A stretch of 12,445 nt of DNA from the NCBI GenBank assembly GCA_024196135.1, contig JAMQCK010001065.1, forward strand, positions 1 to 12,445. Direction: 5' to 3'. The stretch is from Pleurotus ostreatus/Saccharomyces cerevisiae fusant (Eukaryota > Opisthokonta). Position 1 is the first letter of the stretch. Each line of letters begins with the position of its first letter. Of this stretch, positions 1-7,597 are shown piece by piece. The translations under genes and the position numbers were made by a program. The notes beneath the pieces were generated by a model, which worked only from the letters and a program-made list of their open reading frames with translations, searched no databases and was not told the origin of the DNA.

Positions 1-2014
1 CCCCCAGCAACCGGACTGACTCGCATACAGACCGCACGACGACCAACTTCTTCACCGGCGACCCGCTCTCGGCGTTGACCACCCTTTCATTTTCGGACAA
101 TGTCGACCTGCAGCGCAGTGCCGCCCTTGCATTCGCCGAGATTACGGAGAAGGAGGTCCGGCCTGTTGGTCGCGACACGCTCGATCCCATCCTTTTCCTT
201 CTCAGTAGCCACGATACTGAGGTGCAGCGCGCTGCGAGCGCGGCTCTGGGGAACCTTGCCGTGAACAGTGCGTATGTCCGCCTATACCGCAGATAGCAGC
301 TCATTCGCCATCTAGCCGACAACAAGCTGCTGATCGTGAAGCTTGGAGGCCTCGAGCCGCTGATCCGTCAAATGCTCAGCCCGAACGTGGAAGTACAGTG
401 CAATGCCGTCGGCTGCGTTACCAACCTGGCTACGCATGGTGCGTGGCGAATGTCTACAGTCCTCATCGTCTTCGTCTCATGTTCTTCCAGATGACAACAA
501 GACCAAGATCGCCAAGTCCGGCGCCCTCGTCCCATTGACACGACTTGCCCGCTCAAAGGACATGCGCGTTCAACGTAATGCGACCGGCGCGCTATTGAAC
601 ATGACGCACTCAGGTATGCTCCCTCTGTAACATGCCGCACATCCCCGTCTGACTGGCGCAGACGAGAACCGCCAACAGCTCGTCAACGCCGGCGCGATCC
701 CCGTCCTCGTCAGCCTGCTCAACTCACCTGACACGGATGTGCAGTACTACTGTACGACCGCCTTGAGCAACATCGCCGTTGACGGTACGTGAACCAAGTC
801 GCTCCTTGAGCGCGATTGCTTACGGCGCCCTCAGGTGCTAACCGCAAGAAGCTCGCCCAGAGCGAGCCCAAGCTCGTCGCAAGCTTGGTCGCCTTGATGG
901 ACAGCCCCAGCCTGAAGGTCCAATGCCAGGCTGCCCTTGCGTTGCGAAATCTTGCGAGCGACGAGAAGTACCAGCTCGAGATCGTCAAGTCCGACGGCCT
1001 CACCTCGCTTCTCCGCCTCTTGCAGTCCACCTACCTCCCCTTGATCCTTTCCTCCGCCGCCTGCGTCCGCAACGTCTCCATCCACCCGCAGAATGAGTCC
1101 CCCATCATCGAGTCTGGCTTCCTCCAACCCCTCATCAACCTCCTGTCGTTCAAGGACAACGAGGAGGTTCAGTGCCACGCTATCTCCACGCTCCGCAATC
1201 TGGCCGCTAGCTCTGAGAAGAACAAGACGGCGATCGTCAAGGCGGGCGCTGTTCAGTCCATCAAAGACCTTGTCCTGGACGTTCCGACCAATGTGCAGAG
1301 CGAGATGACGGCGTGCGTGGCGGTGTTGGCTTTGAGCGACGAGCTTAAGGGCCAGCTCCTCGAGATGGGTATCTGCGAAGTGCTCATCCCGTTGACGGCT
1401 TCACCGAGCTCTGAGGTTCAGGGCAACAGTGCAGCCGCGCTTGGCAACTTGTCCTCTAAGGGTTCGTGGACCACTTGGGCGCATACATAGTAGCTGATTG
1501 TCTCGCAGAGAACAAGACCGCCAGCGATGATTACTCCGCATTCAACGAGGTTTGGGACCGACCCGAAGGTGGCATGCACCAATACCTCTACCGCTTCCTC
1601 ACCAGTCCGGATGCCACCTTCCAGCACATCGCCGTCTGGACCATTGTGCAGCTGCTCGACTCCGGCGACCCCCAACTCGTCAGCAATATCGTCTCCTCCA
1701 ATCTCCTCATCCCGAACATCAGCCAACTCGCACAGTCGCAGCCCTCGTCCCCGTCATCATCGAACGGCACGCCGCGGTCACATAGCCCGTCGTACACGAC
1801 GGAGACGGGCGACGGTCAGGGCGAAATTCAGCTGCTCGCGCGCAGGATCTTGGACCATGTGAACGGGGAGGCGGATATGGTGTCCGGGAGCGTCGCCGGG
1901 AGCCATATGCAGGCAGGATCGTACGTGCCGGGCTCGTCCGTGGCGAGCTCGGTAAGGGACCACGAGGAGCTTCGCCGGAGCGTGCGGGACGCGTTCGGCG
2001 CGCCCCGGCGCTAG
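1..2014 (+). CDS. VAC8: Vac8 vacuolar armadillo-repeat protein (5' partial)
   Basis: Armadillo-repeat adaptor on the vacuole membrane, known in yeast for vacuole inheritance, nucleus-vacuole junctions and Cvt/autophagy. Exons I read: 31-267, 316-438, 491-613, 662-784, 835-1461 and 1509-2014 (stop TAG 2012-2014), giving about 578 residues. Bases 1-30 look like the tail of an upstream intron (CTGAC branch at 16-20, ACAG acceptor at 27-30). All introns, including that one, are in phase 1. The protein reads through successive ARM repeats with family signatures such as [60 protein letters not shown] and [14 protein letters not shown] conserved WDRPEGG block then leads into a C-terminal Ser-rich tail that is less conserved. 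The myristoylated and palmitoylated N-terminus expected of the family lies outside the window. The exon chain keeps frame without a break, so the gene looks intact. Identity is very sure; the exact first visible exon edge is less so. Confidence 0.96.
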
Positions 2015-2763
2015 CTGCTCTGACTGCGGGGACGTGATCGCTGCGACGGACTTCTTGGATGGCTCAGCCGGACCGCGGCGAGGGCAAGGACCTGACCTGA
2101 CTTGTGCATACTCTTATTCCGCGACCCCTTCCCATCGCGGCGCGAGGTGACCCCTTCTTCTACCCCTCGTGTTTATTATGCGCTGCGCCACCTTCTACAT
2201 AGAGCGCGGGGAGGCGCGCGGCTATCTCTTTATGGTGTATATTCGCTTTCGCAGAGTTCGCATACTTGTTTTCGCAGAGTTCGCATGCTCTCGCAGGGTT
2301 CACGTACTCGCATTCGCAGTTCATAATTCGCCTATTCTCCTTTCGTTGCGCTTACTTTATGTCCTTCCTTTCCATACCCCAGCGCGCGGCCGCACCCGTG
2401 TTGTAGGTCGCCCGCTGCGCGTCGGGTGTAGCTCGAGGCGCGTTGTAGCTTGCCTGACGTCGCTGTCGCATCGCAGCCTGCTGTTGTATGTTTATGACGG
2501 ACTCGGATGCGCAATGGCCGCCTCGTTATCGCGTTCAGCTGTGAGTTCGACGCCTGGCCGTGTACGTAGCTAGCTATGCCCATTATGCCCTTACGATGCG
2601 ATGCGAGTGATTTGGGGAAGCGTGCTGTCGCCAGAAGACGAGCTGAGAGTCACAGGTAGTGCACAATTTTCGTCGAACGACAGTACAATGTAAGAGGTGC
2701 CCCTATAGTACGTACACTGGCAGATGTGGTGAAGATACGACTGCGCGCCTCTCATTATCACTC
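2015..2763. other. Convergent intergenic region between VAC8 and double-BTB gene I
   Basis: This 749-nt stretch lies between two stop codons facing each other and should hold both 3' UTRs. It contains a degenerate tandem repeat at about 2248-2330. Short open frames here (for example about 2169-2573 on + and 2332-2583 on -) show no recognisable domain. The frame running into 2591 on the minus strand is read-through past the last intron of the BTB gene. No AATAAA-like signal stands out. Confidence 0.6.
2248..2330. repeat. Degenerate tandem repeat, about 20-nt unit
   Basis: Roughly four imperfect copies built around TTCGCAGAGTTCGCATAC. The core TCGCAG/A recurs at about 2249, 2272, 2290 and 2314, each followed by (A/G)GTTC(G/A)CA-like sequence. 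It sits about 240-310 nt past the VAC8 stop, so it may be in the 3' UTR. No function is evident. Confidence 0.6.
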
Positions 2764-4534
2764 TTAAAGAATCTCTTTCCGTATGGATTCCTCGATCTCT
2801 GCCGACCCGATTCTGATCTTCCAAATCGTTAGTGAAGTAGAAAATCGGAGGGAGGTAGCTGCTTACCCATCCCCCGGAGGCTTTGTATGCGGCCTCGCGC
2901 ATCGATGCGATGCTGGCGGTCATATCCAGGCCTATATCGCGAGCCTCCTCTTTGGTAAGTGCGTCTGGACGCTCACAAACGCGCTTGATAGCCTCGAATG
3001 CCCAGCTCTTGTCAACGTCATGTCGCACACAGAGGGAGATTTTGCGGACGTCTGGCAGGCCACCGTTGTGGTCCAAAGCGTATGTTGCAACGCGACAAAC
3101 TTCCTCCATCTGGAACATATCGGCAACGAGGAGGATGTCCTCCCATTTGGTGGATAGACTAGAGTCTGCCTTGTACGACCTAATAAGGGAGGACATTAAT
3201 GTACAATCACGATGAGCACAGGTTGGAGTCAGTGGCGAGCATACGAACCATTCGTAGGGTGAGCAATACAGAAACCACAGGAAACTCTCGAACGCACGAG
3301 CTTCAACATCAAGAATGATAGGATGGTCTCGAGATCTCCCCTCAGTGCTTGCAATGCCTTCGCAGGGCAGCTGAAGCATGTCTCGAAATACTTGTGATGC
3401 TTTTTTCAGGTGGTAGGAATGGACAGCGATCACCGAGGTTCCTAACTGAGAATTGTTAGTTTGTGATAACGCGATCATCAGAAAGAGAGGAACCTTGACG
3501 AAAAGATCTGCGCTTGCTGCACAGTCATGTTGACCAGCGATGCTGTGTTCTGCCGTTATAGAACCTGAACGGGGATGAATATGCAGACCAAGTGTGGTGA
3601 CAAAGACAACATACCAGGATGTGGGAGTACCATCTCTTTGACAACTTCATTTACGTCCTTCTGTTGGTTGTCGCCCGTACTGCACCTATCTCGTGTAGGG
3701 CAGATCACTGCCCAATTGCAATTCTTACACCTGTGCACACTCTGGCCGCAAGTGACTCCATAGTTTCTACCGCAGTACGAGCAATACGCCCCAGATGACA
3801 GGTTTGTGCACGGCGCACTGGCACGCACGCCCATCTGCTTGCATCGGGAAGCTTCACGAGATGCAGTCAGCAGCATCGCTGTGTCGATGCCGAGCTCTCG
3901 CCCTTCATCCCTGGTCAGATAAGCGTCGCGTTCGATCACGCGCTTCAGCTCCTCAATTATCCAGTTTTTCCCTAGCCCATGTTTGACGCAGAGGGAGATC
4001 TTGCGCACGTCTCCAAGCACCCCAGCGCGCCCTAGAGCATAGCAGGCGACCTTCGCGATCTGCTTCATGTCGAACTTCTCAGCGAGGAGCAGAATCGACT
4101 CCCAGGTAGCCGTCAGAGCGGGGTCGATGACGCCCGACCTATTAACGTAAGTACACAGAGAAGTCCAGAGCTACGACCGCACGGACGCACCACTTATACG
4201 CGGATTCGTAGAAAAACCACATCAAGTGCTCGAAATCCTGCGATTTCACATCGTCAAGGACGAGCGGGTTGTCGTCGCTGCCGCCTTCGTTGGCAGGCAC
4301 ATCGCTCGAGGCCTGTATTTTGGCATCGAAGTAGTTCGTCGCACGCTGGAGGTGGAAGGAATGAAAGCGATATAGATCGTCTTCTGCCTGCAACAACCAC
4401 AGACACAGAAGACGATGAGTATGCGAACCAGGTTCCTCTGAAGGGGACGAACTTACACGCACGGCGAGGTCCCCCTCGTCGATGTAATAGGTACCATGGC
4501 GCGTGGGCCGCTGAGAGGTATCTGTAGGCTGCAT
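2764..4534 (-). CDS. Double-BTB/POZ protein, gene I (7 exons)
   Basis: Predicted 477-residue protein. Exons in transcript order: 4534-4457, 4387-4191, 4138-3615, 3564-3494, 3445-3249, 3179-2867 and 2817-2764 (stop TAA 2764-2766). BTB-like domain 1 (about residues 13-200) has the usual basidiomycete features: HGTYYIDEGDLAVR, FHSFHLQRAT, LMWFFYESAYKW, then a helical tail with KHGLGKNW. A Cys-rich linker (about 202-244) carries CSYC, CKNC and further Cys, possibly metal-binding. BTB-like domain 2 (about 275-477) has DLFVK, VHSYHLKKAS, FLWFLYCSPYEW, DMFQMEEVCRVATYAL and RHDVDKSW. The first intron of each domain is phase 0, the second is phase 2 inside the same Trp codon, and the enclosed exon is 197 nt in both. 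BTB domains mediate dimerisation and often Cullin-3 binding, but no partner can be inferred here. The ATG at 4534 was chosen because the paralogue shares it. The alternative of two separate genes is unlikely: domain 2 has no suitable in-frame Met upstream and the 3615/3564 junction keeps frame. Confidence 0.85.
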
Positions 4535-4926
4535 CGATGGTGGGCGAAGACAAGTAAGAGCCGATAAGCGCCGCGATGAGGAGATGCCGTACGCCTGTGA
4601 CCACTTTGGGCACGTTCAAGCGGACTTCGCTAATCTGTTTCGTTATCCCCGGGCAGACCAAGCAGAGCAAGCTAAAATGTGCAGCATACATTCAGCGGAG
4701 GAAGGACGACAAGAGCTCCGGGGTCCAGTATATACATCGCGAAAGATGAACGTCGAAGCCAATGAGATTTCGGCGCCACCCAAATGGGGCTCGGCAACTC
4801 CCGGACGTGGACCCACAACTCAAGCGACATTCCAAAAAAGTAAAGCGGAAGGCTATAGGATCTCTATCCAGTACATCACGATATATGGAAGTATTTTTGA
4901 CCGTCGTGCGCATCTCAGGCTACCAT
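4535..4926. other. Intergenic region between the two BTB genes (gene I promoter)
   Basis: 392 nt between the stop of gene II and the start of gene I, both on the minus strand. It should hold the gene II 3' UTR and the gene I promoter. It contains the block at 4560-4580 shared with gene II and a TATATA at 4729-4734, about 195 nt upstream of the gene I ATG. Open frames crossing it (for example 4584-4979 on +) have no recognisable domain. Confidence 0.55.
4560..4580 (-). promoter_or_regulatory. Upstream block shared by both BTB genes (copy 1)
   Basis: Twenty-one bases identical to 6712-6732, lying 26 nt upstream of the gene I ATG. On the coding strand it begins CTCATCGCGG and ends CTTATCGGC. 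It is either 5' UTR or core promoter. It contains CTTATC, the reverse of GATAAG, but the flanking base does not fit the full WGATAR GATA-factor consensus. Confidence 0.55.
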
Positions 4927-6682
4927 TCATAGTATCTTTTCCCGCAAAAACCTCTCCACTTCCGCTGACCCGGCTGTGATCTTCGAAGGGGTCAGTAAGG
5001 CGTTGCAGTACCATGGTTGAAAGGGAATATAGCTCACGCTCCCGCCGGAAGATTTGTATGCGATCTCGCGCGCCGATGCAATGTTGATGGCCATCCTCAA
5101 ACCCATGTCGCACGCCTCCTCTTCGGTCAGGGCTTCCTGACGAGCGCACACGCGCTTGATGGCCTCGAACGCCCAGGACTTGTCGACTTCGTGTCGCACG
5201 CAGAGCGCTATCTTGCGGATGTCCGGAAGACCGCCGTTGTGGTCCAGGGCGTATGTCGCGACGCGGCAAACCTCCTCCATGTTGAACATGTCGGCGACAA
5301 CGAGGACGTCCTCCCATCTGGAAGCCAACTCCGGGTCTGCCTCATAAGACCTGCCGAGATCGTTATTGATAGACTCAAGCACAGCTGTAGGAACCTTACC
5401 ATTCATATGCCGAATTGTACAAAAACCAGAGGAAGCTTCGAATCTGATGCGTCCTGAGGTCAAGGACAATGGGGCAATCCCGCGTTTGGCCTTCGTTGGA
5501 GGTACCAGTGAACGGCGAGTTAAGCATATCCTGAAACGCGTGGGAGGCCCTTTTGAAGTGGTATGAATGCACAGAGAACACTTCGTGCTCGGTCTACCCT
5601 CATGAAAATCAGTTCGATCCGGCGTTCGGTGAAAGAAATATCATAGAACCGACCTGAAGGAAGAGAATTCCCTGGCGGAACATGTCATGGACGGCAGCAC
5701 AACTAATCGGTGCGGAAGCTGAGAGGCCATCATCTGAAAAAAGGTTGCGGTAGATAGAATTTCACGACTGACCTTCGGACTCAGGTAGCACCATAGCACC
5801 AATAATTGCCTCGCTATCCGGCGCGGGGCTATTTTCGGGGGTCCTGTCTCTCGCGGGACATATGGATGTGCGCCGGCAATGATTATGAGTACAAGTGTGT
5901 ACTCCATCGGAGCAAGTGACTGCTGAAGAATAGCTGTATCCGTTGTGCTGAGCATCCCATTTACAAGTCCTATTTGTGCAGACGTCAGAAGTTTTACGTT
6001 GGGGGCGTAGCGCCTCTCGCGCAGCGGCCAGAAGGATCGTTGTATCAGGCCCAAGGTCCCGACCCTCTCCCTGGGTCAAAGGCTCGTCGCGAGAGACGGT
6101 GCGCTTGAGTTCTTCAACTACCCAATCCTTTCCTAATCCGTGTTTCACGCAAAGGGCAATTTTGTGAACATCACTTAGGACCCCCGCGCGCCCAAGCGCG
6201 TAGCAGGCGACCTTCGCAGCCTGCTTCATACCGAATTTTTCGGCGAGGAGGAGGATAGACTCCCATTTCTCTGTGAGCGCTGGATCAACGATGCCGGACC
6301 TGTCGTCTACATCAGAATACTTGGGCATTCGTCATAACACGCCGTCGGACGTACCATCTGTAGGCCGATTCGTAGAAGAACCATAACAAGTGTTCAAAGT
6401 CCGACGACTTCACTCCGTCGAGAACGACTGGGCGATCATCGTGACTACCCTCTTGTGTAACCTTGTTGCGCAGAGACTGGATGGAGGTATCGAAGTGCGT
6501 TGTCGCCCGCTGGAGATGGAAGGAGTGAAAGCGGTACAAAGTATCTTCTGCCTAACCGATGAGGAGGTGAGCGCGCGTGGAGGATTACAACAAGATACAC
6601 TCACGCGCGCGACGAGATCTCCTTCGTCAAGATAGAACGTGCCATGACGACTGGCGAGGTGAGTTGTCTGCGTGGGCTGCAT
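4927..6682 (-). CDS. Double-BTB/POZ protein, gene II (7 exons)
   Basis: Tandem paralogue of the gene downstream of it, about 475-480 residues. Exons in transcript order: 6682-6605, 6551-6355, 6299-5773, then 5718-5654 (or 5733-5654), 5593-5400, 5350-5038 and 4980-4927 (stop TGA 4927-4929). Exon lengths 78/197/527/65 or 80/194/313/54 nearly match gene I (78/197/524/71/197/313/54) with the same phases. Domain 1 shows HGTFYLDEGDLVAR, FHSFHLQRATTHFD, LLWFFYESAYRW and KHGLGKDW. The Cys-rich linker has a changed Cys spacing. Domain 2 shows VHSYHFKRASHAF, FLWFLYNSAYEW, DMFNMEEVCRVATYAL and RHEVDKSW, ending AEVERFLREKIL. The start at 6682 matches gene I in context; an earlier in-frame ATG at 6754 has no counterpart there. 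The fourth exon's acceptor is ambiguous: intron 3 is 39 nt with the first AG and 54 nt with the second, both in frame. Target and pathway are unknown. Confidence 0.83.
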
Positions 6683-6711
6683 CGATGATGGGTCAAGGCA
6701 AGTGCTTAAAC

Positions 6712-6732
6712 GCCGATAAGCGCCGCGATGAG
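6712..6732 (-). promoter_or_regulatory. Upstream block shared by both BTB genes (copy 2)
   Basis: Identical over 21 bases to 4560-4580. Here it lies 30 nt upstream of the gene II ATG. The sequence between block and ATG is less well conserved than the block itself. Confidence 0.55.
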
Positions 6733-7001
6733 CAGCAAGAAGACGGCCCTCCATGAGGCAGATCTCGTGACGGTCGCCCGTATTAAGAGCTCATAGTCTT
6801 AGTAAGGGGGAATCCATAGGGAATTGCAGCTCTACCTCGCAGAAAGGATACTCACGCAGCCGCGTCGGAGGTCAGGTCACGTAGATCTATGTAAAGAGCG
6901 TCCTTAAAACGACTGTGCATCAAAAAGGATTCAGTGACTTGACAGCGTCGTAGAAACAAGTTCTGGTGACTATTGAAGATGGAAGTTCATCATGAGCCTC
7001 A

Positions 7002-7023
7002 TTCGTGAAAATTCGTTCACGAA
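7002..7023. promoter_or_regulatory. Heat-shock-element-like inverted repeat
   Basis: TTCGTGAA (7002-7009) and TTCACGAA (7016-7023) form a perfect 8-bp inverted repeat with a 6-nt spacer. Bases 7002-7014 also match the three-unit heat shock element TTCnnGAAnnTTC, and 7016-7023 adds another TTCnnGAA pair. It lies about 320 nt upstream of BTB gene II and 575 nt upstream of the GH43 ATG. Binding by Hsf1 is inferred from the motif alone. Confidence 0.5.
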
Positions 7024-7030
7024 ATATTTC

Positions 7031-7048
7031 GGCCCGCTGGGCCACGTG
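7031..7048. promoter_or_regulatory. GGCCC/GGGCC palindrome followed by CACGTG E-box
   Basis: GGCCCGCTGGGCC (7031-7043) is a 5-bp inverted repeat with a 3-nt centre. CACGTG at 7043-7048 is the core E-box for bHLH factors such as Cbf1 or Pho4. Both lie within 25 nt of the heat-shock-like element, which suggests a small regulatory cluster. Confidence 0.4.
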
Positions 7049-7550
7049 CATGTTGAACTTTGACCGTGACGCTCATCATCGAGGCATGCGAAACGGCCCG
7101 ACTGCGAGGACGCTTGGCTAGGTCACCCGCCTCCCCTGAGCAAGCGGACTACCTTCTTCCAAATGAATGGATTCAAATAGACGAAGCGGCCCTCGGGCAA
7201 CGCTGCCTCTCACGGCGCGCGACCCGATGTCGGGCCGCCCTCGGCTGTCTCTGGTGCACCCTGATTGTCGCCCTCGATGCCGGTCGTAACGGGCTCGAGT
7301 ACCCTCGCCCAAGGCTGGGGACGCCTTTTCTTGCGCCATCCTGTCAAAACGGCCCCCTCCAACTCCGCCTTGCTCGTCGGACCGTCTAACATCGACCCAA
7401 TAATCAGTTCTGGAGCCCGAAGGCGGGCTGCAGGCACCGCGTTCCCCATGCCTCGGACCACACATCATATGGAAGGCAGCCGGCTTCCTTCCCCAGGTGA
7501 CGCCTTCGCTAGCCGTCGTCGCCGCCCGGCCCCCCGGACTCCGCAGTGTG

Positions 7551-7556
7551 TATAAG
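7551..7556 (+). promoter_or_regulatory. TATA box of the GH43 gene
   Basis: TATAAG within GTGTATAAGATGG, 42-47 nt upstream of the ATG at 7598. The spacing would leave a very short 5' UTR. The start codon context CAACACCATG is favourable. Confidence 0.6.
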
Positions 7557-7597
7557 ATGGACGGCGACTGCGTTCCTAGTCAGTGGTCATCAACACC

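Larger units (their letters stand above)
2764..6732 (-). repeat. Tandem gene duplication (two double-BTB units)
   Basis: Two head-to-tail units, about 2764-4580 and 4927-6732. They share exon count, exon sizes, intron phases, the start-codon surroundings (GGCTGCATCGATG on the + strand) and a 21-base upstream block. The proteins have clearly diverged, so the duplication is not very recent, but both frames remain open. Confidence 0.85.
6683..7597. other. Divergent intergenic region between BTB gene II and the GH43 gene
   Basis: About 915 nt that should contain both promoters. It holds the shared upstream block (6712-6732), a cluster of palindromic motifs (7002-7048), a CCAAT at about 7395, two CTGGGG-type matches to the short SYGGRG CreA/Cre1 consensus (7315-7320 on + and 7491-7496 on -), and a TATA box at 7551. 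The CreA matches are weak evidence because six-base degenerate motifs are common by chance. Several open frames of 80-116 codons at 7060-7555 have no recognisable domain. Confidence 0.6.

Noticed and set aside
1..30. First 30 bases as VAC8 coding sequence
   Set aside because: They are open in frame, but a CTGAC branch motif and an ACAG acceptor precede RTTTNFF, and a phase 1 junction there agrees with every other intron in the gene.
2591..2763. Continuation of the minus-strand open frame past 2764 as the BTB gene I C-terminus
   Set aside because: A GTAAGC donor at 2866 and AG at 2818 give a shifted final exon ending at 2764 whose product (AEIEESIRKEIL) matches the paralogue's end (AEVERFLREKIL). 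The longer reading has no counterpart in gene II.
2783..3215. Plus-strand open frames antisense to BTB gene I (similarly 5017-5457 in gene II)
   Set aside because: They mirror the conserved BTB exons on the other strand and have no domain of their own.
4927..5581. Second BTB block of gene II as a separate gene starting at an internal Met
   Set aside because: A Met exists in exon 4 (HDMFRQG), but gene I lacks it, and in both genes the upstream exon joins in frame at a matching phase 1 intron.
7315..7496. CreA/Cre1 carbon-repression sites upstream of the GH43 gene
   Set aside because: Two CTGGGG matches exist, but the six-base degenerate consensus is expected several times by chance in about 900 GC-rich bases, so I do not list them as sites.
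7060..7555. Overlapping open frames of 80-116 codons on both strands in the divergent intergenic region
   Set aside because: No recognisable domain, no supporting splice pattern, and GC-rich DNA readily gives such frames. The minus-strand frame at 7210-7461 reads slightly protein-like but I cannot support it; expression data or a protein search would decide.
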